A stretch of 34,703 nt of DNA, from positions 1 to 34,703 of the forward strand of contig JAUIDY010000065.1 in the NCBI GenBank assembly GCA_030428385.1. Reading direction: 5' to 3'. The notes below the pieces were generated by a model that did no database searches, was not told the DNA's origin, and saw only the letters and a list, made by a program, of their open reading frames with translations. Position 1 is the first letter of the stretch, and each line of letters begins with the position of its first letter. This stretch comes from Rhodothermia bacterium. GTDB taxonomy: Bacteria > Bacteroidota > Rhodothermia > Rhodothermales > JAAAOL01. The position numbers and the translations under genes are program-made. Shown piece after piece: positions 1-8,192 of this stretch.

Positions 1-1
1 T

Positions 2-1642
2 CCGGCCGTTGATTCGTTTCAGCGTTTTGGGAGCCTTTTTTATAAAGGGTTAGAGTGGCTGGTCCGAGAGGCAGAAATCCGTCCGGCTGATATCGAACCC
101 TTGATGCACCGGTTGTTTGATGTAAGCCAGGTGCTGTTGCTGGTATTGGTGTGGGGGCTGGTGCGCCGGTTCAGCACCGATCCGCTTTTGTTTATCTTGC
201 TGGGAGCCTGGTATATTTTTAAACAAAAGGCCATGCTCGGCGGCGCGGCGCTGACCTTTCCTTCCATGACGCATGGTACCGTAGCGTTGATGCTGGGGCT
301 AGCCAGTTTGTACATTTTATTGAAGGGAAACGTGTTGGGGTTTTGGTTGCTCGCAGGTGTAGCCGTGTTTATCCATTCGTTGATGGCGCTGCATCTGGTG
401 GTGTGCGTGGTCCCGGCGTGGTATTTTGTACACCGCCGTTTTACATGGCAAGACGTGGTGGGAGGGCTTTGCTTTGCAGGCTGTGTGCTGGCCTACAAGT
501 TTTGGTTTGCTCCACCCACGATGTCACCCGAAGAGGCTGCCATTTTTCTGGAAGCCCGCTCCAGCATGTATCATGTGTCCCCGTTCAGCCAGGGGCTGCA
601 CACCTATGTACACGCACTCCTCCTGATGGTGCTGGCCGTGATGACCTATCGGTACGCGGCACGGTATGAGGACGCACCCGGGAAGGCCGAGGAAAAGACA
701 AACACGTTCCTGTGGGGCGCTGTCTTGAGCGGGAGTGTGTTTGCCCTGGGGCTGGGCCTGCTAGCCGCCGCCGAGGTGTCGGTGACGCTGGTGCAGGTTC
801 AACCCATGCGTATCTTTACCTGGGTCACCGCCTTTGTCTATCTGCTTCTTGCCCAATCCACCATCCGTATTTTGCGGCATCGGGACATGGTGGGTGTGGC
901 GCTGCTGGGCGTCTGGATGCTGGAACTCATTCCCTCGAAGTGGTGGTGGCTCGCGATGGTGATGTTGACCATCGGTAGCATGGGGTGGGTATTCCTGACC
1001 AAGCAGCGGAACACCACACAGTATCATGGGGTGGTGGGAGGCGGTGTGAGCCTGTTGGTCCTTGTGATGGGCGTGGGATGGATCTTCCGCGACATCGTTT
1101 CCCTGGGGCCGTTCCAAAAAGCCGGACCGGTGTTGGGAGGGCTGTTGTTGCTGCTTCTCGTTGGGCTCTATGCCTCGGCTGATAGGCGGCGATGGCTCGG
1201 GATGGCGGCGGGCGTTTTCCTTGTGGGAACGGCGGCAGTGAACAGTTGGGCCACGACCCGTGAAACCAACCCCGCAAAAGCAGACTGGCTGGCTGTGCAA
1301 GACTGGTGTGCCACGCATACCGCGAAGGCAGATCAGTTTATCATTGTTGACGGAGAAGATAATTTCCGGGTGCGTGCTCAGCGAACAGGAGAAGGGGAGT
1401 CGATGGCGGCGTTGGTGTGGGTGGACCCGCTTTTGCACCAGCACTACGCCCAGCGAAGACAACAAATAAAACAAGCAAGCGGCAAGACGCCTCCCTGGGA
1501 TCTTGAGACCCTGATGGTCCTCGCCCAAACCTGGGAGTATGAATATGTGTTGACCCGCGGTGCCGTCCAGTCACCCTCGCCCGCCGCGTTTGAAGCCGGG
1601 CCGTATCAAGTGTTTGCCGTACCGGCGTTGCACACGCCCTAA
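2..1642 (+). CDS. Multi-pass membrane protein, 5' end outside the window
   Basis: The reading frame is open from the first bases of the window, so the start lies upstream; an internal TTG at 101 is only a fallback start. The visible part is dominated by long hydrophobic stretches (about ten candidate membrane segments between residues ~35 and ~420 of the visible frame). A soluble C-terminal domain of about 110 residues follows, containing ADQFIIVDGEDNFRV. That layout, many helices and then a small extracytoplasmic domain with an 'FRV..QR' segment, resembles uncharacterised polytopic proteins of the GT-C/DUF6798 type found with polysaccharide genes. The next gene starts 36 bases later on the same strand, suggesting a shared transcript. 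A role as a membrane glycosyltransferase or polymer-handling protein is inference from topology and context only. Confidence 0.7.
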   Translation, partial: PAVDSFQRFGSLFYKGLEWLVREAEIRPADIEPLMHRLFDVSQVLLLVLVWGLVRRFSTDPLLFILLGAWYIFKQKAMLGGAALTFPSMTHGTVALMLGLASLYILLKGNVLGFWLLAGVAVFIHSLMALHLVVCVVPAWYFVHRRFTWQDVVGGLCFAGCVLAYKFWFAPPTMSPEEAAIFLEARSSMYHVSPFSQGLHTYVHALLLMVLAVMTYRYAARYEDAPGKAEEKTNTFLWGAVLSGSVFALGLGLLAAAEVSVTLVQVQPMRIFTWVTAFVYLLLAQSTIRILRHRDMVGVALLGVWMLELIPSKWWWLAMVMLTIGSMGWVFLTKQRNTTQYHGVVGGGVSLLVLVMGVGWIFRDIVSLGPFQKAGPVLGGLLLLLLVGLYASADRRRWLGMAAGVFLVGTAAVNSWATTRETNPAKADWLAVQDWCATHTAKADQFIIVDGEDNFRVRAQRTGEGESMAALVWVDPLLHQHYAQRRQQIKQASGKTPPWDLETLMVLAQTWEYEYVLTRGAVQSPSPAAFEAGPYQVFAVPALHTP

Positions 1643-1678
1643 TTTGTAAAACGAAAGCTCCGCTATACACGTTCTTAC

Positions 1679-3181
1679 ATGACATCACTCAAAACCATCC
1701 ATCATCCATCGCCCGTGGGACAAAACGGTCACCATACCGACGAAAGCAAGCCGCACATTGTGCTGATTGTACCGCGGGGTGAGGCGGTGCGTAACTTTAT
1801 GTACTCCGACACGCTTCGGGTCTTGAGCGAAAACGCGCGGGTCTCGTTGCTGTCCGTTATTCATGATGCTCCGTTTCAGGAGCGGTTTGGGTCGTACGTA
1901 GAGGACATCTATCCGCTCGAAAACAAAAAGTACGACGAAAACCCCTGGCTGCGGTCCATCCGTTTTATCATCCATGAAGCCCACTTTCGGTGGATCTGGA
2001 GTGAGGTGGCCAAAAACACGTGGGAACTCAGAAAAGGGAAAGCGACCACCCCGGTGCGGCAGGCGAAACGCATCGCGCTGGAGCGGCTCATTGAACCGCT
2101 CGCCAACCGGCCTACCCTGGAGGCCTTAACCAAGCTGGAAAACTACCTCAGCTACGTATTGCGCCCGGACAACACCTTTAATGAACTGTTCGCCCGGTTG
2201 AAGCCCGACCTGATCTTTAACTGCTCCCACATCCATGGCAAGGCCGCCGCTGAACTGCCTGCCAAAATTGCCTATCGGATGGGGATTCCGGTGACCGGGT
2301 TTATTTTCTCCTGGGACAACCTGACCTCGCGCAGCCGCATTTTTGTGCCCTATCATCAATACATCGTCTGGCACAACCCCATGCGGAATCAACTGCTGGA
2401 ACAATACCCGAAGATTGACCCGCAGACGGTGAAGGTAACGGGGACACCGCAATTCGACTACCATTTCAAACCAGATTACTGGCTCTCGCGGGAGGAATTG
2501 TGCCAACGGATTGGTATCGACCCGTCGCGTCCGTTTGTGTTTTACACCACCGGGCTGGATAAACACTTTCCAGATGAGCATTTCACAGTGGAACGGGTCA
2601 TTCGGCTGTTGGAAGAACTAGACCTTCCCGAAAAACCCCAACTGGTAGTGCGCACCTATGTAAAAGGCATCAGCGATGAGATGCGGGCGCTGGCAGCACG
2701 GATGGAAGACAACCCCGATGTGGTGTTTCCGCCGGTGGCCTGGGATGAGAAGTGGTACATGCCGCAGCATGAAGACTTGGCCTTGTACACCAGCCTGTTG
2801 CGCGAATGCGCCATGGGCATCAACCCGGCCTCCACGGTGTCGCTGGAACTCATGATGCACAACAAACCCGTCATCAACCTCGGCTTCGACCCGCCCGGCA
2901 GCAACCTGCCCCACCGTTTCCGCTGGATCCGGCATATCGAGTTCGACCATTTCCGCCCGGTGGCCGAAAGTGGAGGCACCATGGTGGCCTACAAGCCCGA
3001 AGACCTGGGGCCGTTTATCCAGCGCGGGATGACCCAACCCCTCGCCGACAAGGACGCACAGGATCACTTTATCGGAAGCATTTTTGGCGATACCCTCGAC
3101 GGCAATGCCAGCAAACGCGTGGCCGAACACCTCCTGCACCTGGCGCACCACTACCGTTCATTGAAAAAAACCACTTCCTGA
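1679..3181 (+). CDS. Predicted GT-B-fold glycosyltransferase (CDP-glycerol transferase-like)
   Basis: This 500-residue soluble protein begins, after a polar N-terminus, with a Rossmann-like segment (HIVLIVPRGEAVRNF, about residues 24-38). The middle contains SWDNLTSRSRIFVPY followed by VKVTGTPQFD. The C-terminal half has NPASTVSLELMMHNKPVINL, the position where GT-B enzymes carry the donor-binding 'S-T-x-x-E-x-x-x-x-x-x-P-V' pattern. The same layout occurs in CDP-glycerol glycerophosphotransferase-like and UDP-glycosyltransferase-like proteins of capsule loci. The donor and acceptor cannot be told from the sequence. Its stop is 2 bases before the next gene, a sulfotransferase, so the two are probably translated together. 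The ATG at 1679 has no strong ribosome-binding site. The transferase call is fairly likely; the exact family is uncertain. Confidence 0.62.
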   Translation: MTSLKTIHHPSPVGQNGHHTDESKPHIVLIVPRGEAVRNFMYSDTLRVLSENARVSLLSVIHDAPFQERFGSYVEDIYPLENKKYDENPWLRSIRFIIHEAHFRWIWSEVAKNTWELRKGKATTPVRQAKRIALERLIEPLANRPTLEALTKLENYLSYVLRPDNTFNELFARLKPDLIFNCSHIHGKAAAELPAKIAYRMGIPVTGFIFSWDNLTSRSRIFVPYHQYIVWHNPMRNQLLEQYPKIDPQTVKVTGTPQFDYHFKPDYWLSREELCQRIGIDPSRPFVFYTTGLDKHFPDEHFTVERVIRLLEELDLPEKPQLVVRTYVKGISDEMRALAARMEDNPDVVFPPVAWDEKWYMPQHEDLALYTSLLRECAMGINPASTVSLELMMHNKPVINLGFDPPGSNLPHRFRWIRHIEFDHFRPVAESGGTMVAYKPEDLGPFIQRGMTQPLADKDAQDHFIGSIFGDTLDGNASKRVAEHLLHLAHHYRSLKKTTS

Positions 3182-3183
3182 TC

Positions 3184-4122
3184 ATGGGCCTTGTCCACGA
3201 CCTCTTTGATCCTAAGTCGCGCCTGCGAAAAAAAGGGCAGCGATGGAAGCGGCACGTACGCTACTGGCTACAGACAAAAAGCTCGGCGGACCGTGTCTTG
3301 CCGAACTTCGTGGCGTTGGGAGGGATGCGGTGTGGGACCACCGCCTTTTTTCTGTATTTAAAAGAGCACCCGAATATTTTGCCCACGGTAAAAAAGGAAC
3401 CGCGTTTCTTCGACAACTTTATGGGCAATTACAAGCGCGGGGAGCAGTGGTACCGGGCCAACTTTCCCACCGCGTCGCAGATGGAGGACCACGCCCGGTC
3501 CGTAACCGGTCCGGTTTTGACGGGGGAAGCCACGCCCTATTACCTGTTTCATCCCAAGGCCCCCGAACGCCTCCAGGCGGTGGTTCCAGAAGCACGGTTG
3601 GTGGTGTTGCTACGGAACCCCGTGGACCGGGCCTATGCGCATTATTTCAAAAACACCCGCAAAGGCTATGAGTCGGCTTCGTTTGCCGAACGGGTAGAGC
3701 AGCTCACGGCCCTCTCGTTTGAAGAAGCCCATGCCATGTCGTTGTATGGGCTCGAACATGGGCAGGAGGCCTGGTTGGCTGCGCATGGAAAACGGTATCC
3801 GGGGGTGGAGCATCCGCATGACCTGGCTTATCTGTGCTGGGGGCACTATGCCTGGTACTTGGAGCACTGGTTAGAGGTGTTTCCCCGTGAGCAATTCCTC
3901 ATTATCAACAGCAACGCCATGTTTAGGGATGTGGCTGGAACCATGCAGCAAGCGCATGACTTTCTCGGCATTCCGCACGTTCAACTGCCCGAATATGTGA
4001 ACCGCCCCTCGAAGTATCCTAAAATGGGAGATACGGAACGCAGCCGGCTGCAGGCGTATTATGCCCCGCTCAACCAGGAGTTGGAAGCCTTACTCGGGGA
4101 ATCGATGGGCTGGGATACCTGA
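3184..4122 (+). CDS. Sulfotransferase of heparan-sulfate sulfotransferase type (ST 1)
   Basis: This 312-residue protein shows the order of motifs of NDST/3-OST-type sulfotransferases. The PAPS 5'-phosphosulfate loop is GGMRCGTT (residues 46-53). KKEPRFFDNF (70-79) carries the predicted catalytic Glu72, followed by a GxxWYxxxFP segment (86-95). GEATPYY (114-120) and the 3'-phosphate strand LLRNPVDRAYAHY (142-154) come next. It should transfer sulfate from PAPS to a sugar hydroxyl or amine in the cytoplasm. One oddity is that the serine expected in the RNPxxRxxS pattern is Ala152, while Arg144 is kept. The ATG at 3184 lies 2 bases after the preceding stop; the frame is open further upstream, but that part overlaps the preceding gene and is read as shadow. 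Family call is strong; acceptor unknown. Confidence 0.85.
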   Translation: MGLVHDLFDPKSRLRKKGQRWKRHVRYWLQTKSSADRVLPNFVALGGMRCGTTAFFLYLKEHPNILPTVKKEPRFFDNFMGNYKRGEQWYRANFPTASQMEDHARSVTGPVLTGEATPYYLFHPKAPERLQAVVPEARLVVLLRNPVDRAYAHYFKNTRKGYESASFAERVEQLTALSFEEAHAMSLYGLEHGQEAWLAAHGKRYPGVEHPHDLAYLCWGHYAWYLEHWLEVFPREQFLIINSNAMFRDVAGTMQQAHDFLGIPHVQLPEYVNRPSKYPKMGDTERSRLQAYYAPLNQELEALLGESMGWDT

Positions 4123-4171
4123 GATCATTTGTTGGCTCCGCCAGGCTAAAAGGAGCCGCTGAACAGGCATT

Positions 4172-5239
4172 ATGATACCCGTCACTTTTTTCCATCCCAA
4201 AACCGAGGATATTTCCGCCGTTCAGGGGAAAGCCGTAGACGAACTGTGGAATCAGTTTCTGCACATGACCCGCGAGTTCAACTGGGTGCTTCAGTCGGCG
4301 CTCCGGCTCCAGGAATTTGGCTATGCCGTCTCCCTCGCGTCAGAGGTGCCGGACGAAGGCATTGTGGTGGTAGGAGCCGGTTGGGCACAGAGCCAGCGTT
4401 TTCTGGAAGCGTGCCAGCAACAGAACGGCGTGGATTGGAGCAAGCTGGTGGTGGTCACGGTCAACGGCGATGCGGCGCGCTCTTTTGTGGGCGACTTCGA
4501 GATTGCTCAAAATGGACGGTATGCCGATGGAAAACGGGTTTTTTTTGTCCCTCATTGGCCCCAGCCGAACCTTGTTCCCCGCCATGCAGAACGGGGGACT
4601 ACCATTTCGAACGTGGTGTATAAAGGGGCCCCGGGCAACCTGAACGAGGCTTTTCGTTCTTCTCGCTGGCCCCGCTTTTTGGAAAGCCATGGCATAAACT
4701 GGGTGGTTGATGATCAAAAGTATGCAGATGATCCAAACGCCGTGGACTGGAATGACTATTCCGAGGCCGATGTGGTGTTGGCGGTGCGGCAGCAAATGAA
4801 CTGGTCCTATGAGCGGAAACCAGCCTCCAAGTTGGTGAATGCATGGCGCGCGGGCGTGCCTGCACTCCTCGGGCCGGAGTATGCCTATGAGGAACTGCGT
4901 GAGAGCCCGCTTGACTTTGTCACCATCCGATCGCTGGAAGAGGCCATGCATGCGATGGAGCACTTGCTTGAGCATCCGCGCCACTATCAGGCGATGGTGG
5001 AGCAAGGAAGAAGGCGTGGAGAAGCGTTTTCCCCGCAGGCCATCGCGGAACGATGGGCGTCTGTCCTTTTTGAACGCATTCCTTCCTACATTCAGCACGC
5101 GCCCATGCGTTGGGTGCAGCAATGGCCCATGCCTGCGCGCCGTGTGGTACATGCGGTGCAACGTCCGCCGCGTTGGTGGGAATGTCGTATGTGGGGAGGG
5201 AGGGTGCTGCGCAGCATGAAACGAGGCGGCGGGGAGTAA
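4172..5239 (+). CDS. Putative glycosyltransferase
   Basis: This 355-residue soluble protein has no signal peptide. The N-terminal half includes EGIVVVGAGWAQSQRFLEA, and the C-terminal half has KLVNAWRAGVPALLGPEYAY followed by SLEEAMHAMEHLLEHP. The pattern 'K-x-x-N-x-x-x-x-G-V-P', a short loop and then a helix ending in a C-terminal 'W' helix is typical of the donor-binding half of GT-B enzymes related to GT1/GT4, although the usual E-x7-E motif is not clear. It lies between two sulfotransferase genes, 49 bases after the first and 43 before the second. This fits a role in adding one sugar of the same glycan. It could instead be a glycosyltransferase-like protein without activity; the assignment is moderate. 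Confidence 0.5.
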   Translation: MIPVTFFHPKTEDISAVQGKAVDELWNQFLHMTREFNWVLQSALRLQEFGYAVSLASEVPDEGIVVVGAGWAQSQRFLEACQQQNGVDWSKLVVVTVNGDAARSFVGDFEIAQNGRYADGKRVFFVPHWPQPNLVPRHAERGTTISNVVYKGAPGNLNEAFRSSRWPRFLESHGINWVVDDQKYADDPNAVDWNDYSEADVVLAVRQQMNWSYERKPASKLVNAWRAGVPALLGPEYAYEELRESPLDFVTIRSLEEAMHAMEHLLEHPRHYQAMVEQGRRRGEAFSPQAIAERWASVLFERIPSYIQHAPMRWVQQWPMPARRVVHAVQRPPRWWECRMWGGRVLRSMKRGGGE

Positions 5240-5282
5240 ACTTTTTCTGGAAAAACATTTTTGGGGAATCAACCCAGTTTAT

Positions 5283-6179
5283 ATGCAGATACATGCCCCC
5301 ATCTTTTTGAACTGTTTCTCGCGGGGGGGAAGCAATTTGTTTTGGAATCTTTTCCTGACACACCCCGACGTATGCTCGCCGATCATCGAAACGCTGCAAA
5401 TCTTTCGGGTGGGCCTGCGCAAGCCCCGTCCGGAAGGGCTGCGGGCGGCCTGGCTCAGTCGCCAGCCTCGGTTGTTTGATCAGTGGAACCTGTCGCCGCG
5501 CTCCGTGCTGCGGCCTGCGGCCAAAACCTATATCGACGAGACGCTCTATGCCTGGAAGCTGAAGACGGTCAGCGATCTCGACATGCAGTTCAAAAACGAA
5601 AACGAACGCTACACCGAGGAAGAAGTGAAGCAGGCCCGGTTGGTGGCCAAAAACAACAACGGCCTCGCTTTTATGACCGACTGCTGGCTGGATATGTATC
5701 CCGATGCTACGTTTTTTGGGCTGGTTCGGCATCCGGTACCCTTATATGAAAGCCATAAACGCCGCAAAATTGCGTCTTCGGTCGATGATTTTGTGGGGAC
5801 CTATTGCCGGATTGCCGAGCAGATGCTGAACGACGCCGACCGGCTCGAACGCTACTTTATGGTTCGGTTTGAAGACATGCTCAAGGAGCCCATCGGGGTG
5901 ATGGAGCAGGTGTATGCGCAGGCGGGACTGGATCGGTCGCGGGTGACCAAGATCCGGTTTAAGGCCAAGGCACATTACCAGGGCGAGGGCGAACGCACCA
6001 CCACTTACGAAGAAGGACGACACTACTGGTTTGAGCCTGCCGAGATCTACAAAATGGTGGAGCCACAGATTAACCGTTTTCATGTCGCCCAGTTGGAAGA
6101 ACAGGAGCGCCTCGCCTTGCTCGAACGGACTGCCTCCGTGCGGGAGCGGCTGGGCTATGCGCAGGAGTTTGCCGTTTAA
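5283..6179 (+). CDS. Sulfotransferase family protein (ST 2)
   Basis: This 298-residue protein has a PAPS-loop-like start, CFSRGGSNLFWNLFLTHPDV (residues 11-30). The 3'-phosphate-binding strand is LVRHPVPLYESHKRRK, with Arg149 and Ser157 in the expected R-x8-S spacing. It ends in a helical C-terminal region with FMVRFEDML, a segment common in bacterial sulfotransferases ('..V.YEDL'). The glycine-rich loop differs from the textbook GTT form (GGSN), as in several bacterial sulfotransferases. It likely acts in the cytoplasm on a lipid-linked or nucleotide-linked sugar. The ATG at 5283 gives a short N-terminus before the first beta strand, as usual for the family. The following GT2 gene starts 2 bases after its stop. 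Confidence 0.75.
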   Translation: MQIHAPIFLNCFSRGGSNLFWNLFLTHPDVCSPIIETLQIFRVGLRKPRPEGLRAAWLSRQPRLFDQWNLSPRSVLRPAAKTYIDETLYAWKLKTVSDLDMQFKNENERYTEEEVKQARLVAKNNNGLAFMTDCWLDMYPDATFFGLVRHPVPLYESHKRRKIASSVDDFVGTYCRIAEQMLNDADRLERYFMVRFEDMLKEPIGVMEQVYAQAGLDRSRVTKIRFKAKAHYQGEGERTTTYEEGRHYWFEPAEIYKMVEPQINRFHVAQLEEQERLALLERTASVRERLGYAQEFAV

Positions 6180-6181
6180 TT

Positions 6182-7165
6182 ATGCCGACCAAGATGTCAC
6201 CCCAACCACAAACCGTATCGGTCGTGACGCCCACGTTTCGGCGTCCGGATGAAGTGCGAGGGCTGCTGGCCAACCTGTCTGAACAAGACCTGATGCCGCT
6301 GGAACTGGTGCTCGTTGATGGTGCCGGCGAAGACGAACGTGCCACCGAGGCGGTGGTGATGGAGATCAAAGACACGCTGCCGTTTAACTGTGTCTACATC
6401 CGCCACAGTGGCGGCACGGCCATCCAACGCAACGTGGGCATCGATGCAGCACAGGGACAATACATCGCGTTTGTGGACGACGATGTGCGGCTGGAGCCGC
6501 CGTTTTTGCGGACCCTCGTCGACGTTTTTGAACAACCGCAGCATGCCGGCGTGGGGGGCATCGTCGGCTACCGGACCACCTCTCATTTCAGTTTGCAGAG
6601 CGTGAACCGCTGGCGCTGGTACAAACGCCTGGGTCTGTTGACGACGTACGAGCCGGGGCGCTATGACTACGAGACCGGGTATCCGATCAACGCCAACTTG
6701 CAACCCCCCTTTAGCGGCGTCCGCCCCGTCGATTTTATGACCACGGCTTGTGCGTTATGGCGGTGCGAGGTGATGGATGCCGGACTGCGCTTCGATCCTT
6801 TTTTTCGCAACTATGGCATCCTGGAGGATGCACATTTCTCGCTGCGGGCGGGAAAGACGTGGAAGCTGCTCCAATGCGGCGATGCCTTGTGTGAGGAGCT
6901 ATCGTCACCCCACGGGCGCGAAGGCAGCGAGATCTTGGGCTACAAAAAGGTGATCAACTACTACTATGTGTTTCGCAGCATCGTGCAGCCCCTGACGTGG
7001 CAGCATCAGGTGCGCTTCTGGCGGTATCAATTCTTTGAGTTGGGGCGCATGTTATATTCGGGCATCACCCGCCGCCGAAGAGGGGATTTGCTTCAGGTAA
7101 AAGGCCGCCTGCGTGCGTTTCAAGACGTGGCACGTGGGGTTGCATTTGATTCGGCATCCTCCTGA
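6182..7165 (+). CDS. Glycosyltransferase family 2
   Basis: This 327-residue enzyme opens with TVSVVTPTFRRPDEVRGLL, the classic GT-A nucleotide-binding start. LVLVDGAGED follows, then IQRNVGIDAAQGQYIAFVDD, where Asp99-Asp100-Asp101 form the metal/nucleotide-sugar binding D-x-D type motif. A later GILEDAHFSLRAG segment provides the 'ED' acid pair expected for the catalytic base of inverting GT2 enzymes. No membrane helices are evident, so it is a cytoplasmic or peripheral transferase adding one sugar to a lipid-linked acceptor. It starts 2 bases after the ST 2 stop and is followed after 40 bases by ST 3, continuing the glycosyltransferase/sulfotransferase alternation. Donor sugar cannot be inferred. 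Confidence 0.9.
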   Translation: MPTKMSPQPQTVSVVTPTFRRPDEVRGLLANLSEQDLMPLELVLVDGAGEDERATEAVVMEIKDTLPFNCVYIRHSGGTAIQRNVGIDAAQGQYIAFVDDDVRLEPPFLRTLVDVFEQPQHAGVGGIVGYRTTSHFSLQSVNRWRWYKRLGLLTTYEPGRYDYETGYPINANLQPPFSGVRPVDFMTTACALWRCEVMDAGLRFDPFFRNYGILEDAHFSLRAGKTWKLLQCGDALCEELSSPHGREGSEILGYKKVINYYYVFRSIVQPLTWQHQVRFWRYQFFELGRMLYSGITRRRRGDLLQVKGRLRAFQDVARGVAFDSASS

Positions 7166-7205
7166 CCACTTACTGAAGCAAAGGGGGTAACTTTAAACGA
7201 AGGAA

Positions 7206-8192
7206 ATGACGACGCAAGGAGCACAATCTGCCAAGCATAAACCGTTGTGGAAGCGGGGAGGGGTACAGCGCAAGGTAGCCCTTCCGTTTAATATGGTGCG
7301 GAACGCCCTTCCTATTGCCCGCATGATGGGGAGCGACGCCGCGCCCTATGCTGTCGATGGGAAACGGCTGCTCTTTTCCATCAACTCGGGCCGTGCCGGC
7401 TCTAAATATTTATACCGCCTGCTGGACACGGCTGCCAACGTAACGGCCACGCACGAGCCCAAACCCTCGATGGCGGGCCGTTACGTGATCGAGTATCCGG
7501 TAAGCGATCCGGGTCTGCTGGATTCCCTGTTTTATTACGGGGTGATGTGCCCGCACAAGTTTGAGAAAGTCCGCCATTTGCAGCAGGTACTCGCCGATTT
7601 GCCAGCGAATCATGTCTATGCCGAGACGACGCACATGTTTATCCTGTCGTTTTACGACGTGGTAATGGCCGCTTTTGGCGAGTCAGTGTCGGTCGTGATT
7701 ATGCGGCGGCATTTGCCCAAGGTGGTCAAGAGCATGGTGTCGCTGGGCGATTTTGGAAAGCGTCGCAACTGGCGGTTCTGGCGGTCGTCGCCCAATGCCC
7801 GCAGTGCGGCGGTGCAGGCCGCCGCGCCGGATGCCGAACTTGATCAGATGGATATGGCGATTGCCTACCTGATCGATGTGGAGGCACGGGCCCAGCGTTT
7901 TAAGCAACAGTTTCCCCACATCAACACGGTGGAAGTACGGGTGGAAGCCCTGAATGATTGGGAAACCGTGTCGCAGGTGTTCGAGCAGCTGAACCTGGAA
8001 CCGAGCGATGCCACGCATGAGATCCTGGGAACGGTGGTCAACCAACGCCACAAAAAGAAGAAGGAGATGGACCAGGAGATTTCGGAGGAATACTGCCTGG
8101 AGCGGATCCAGCAATACTGTGCCCGGTGCGAGGCCCAAGGCATCCAGTTGCCCGACTTGCCGCAACTCACCCCGTTTCCGGAGGCTGCATGA
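7206..8192 (+). CDS. Sulfotransferase-like protein (ST 3)
   Basis: This 328-residue protein has a basic N-terminus of about 50 residues. A P-loop-like LLFSINSGRAGSKYLYRLL follows (core SGRAGSK, residues 61-67) and then HEPKP. The second motif is VVIMRRHLPKVVKSM, where Arg167 or Arg168 and Ser176 fit the 3'-phosphate binding pattern of PAPS-dependent enzymes. Later VEVRVEALNDWETVSQVFE matches the helix after the conserved 'V.VE.L' strand. The loop is GSK instead of GTT, so it belongs to a divergent branch; a kinase-like P-loop protein is a less likely alternative. Its stop overlaps the next start in an ATGA arrangement, indicating translational coupling with the GT4 gene. A purine-rich AAGGA lies almost directly against the ATG. 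Confidence 0.65.
   Translation: MTTQGAQSAKHKPLWKRGGVQRKVALPFNMVRNALPIARMMGSDAAPYAVDGKRLLFSINSGRAGSKYLYRLLDTAANVTATHEPKPSMAGRYVIEYPVSDPGLLDSLFYYGVMCPHKFEKVRHLQQVLADLPANHVYAETTHMFILSFYDVVMAAFGESVSVVIMRRHLPKVVKSMVSLGDFGKRRNWRFWRSSPNARSAAVQAAAPDAELDQMDMAIAYLIDVEARAQRFKQQFPHINTVEVRVEALNDWETVSQVFEQLNLEPSDATHEILGTVVNQRHKKKKEMDQEISEEYCLERIQQYCARCEAQGIQLPDLPQLTPFPEAA

Noticed and set aside
4340-5272. 310-codon antisense open frame over the putative glycosyltransferase
   Set aside because: The sense protein is less certain here, so I looked twice. The antisense product is Arg/His/Pro-rich with no recognisable fold, while the sense frame fits the operon spacing.
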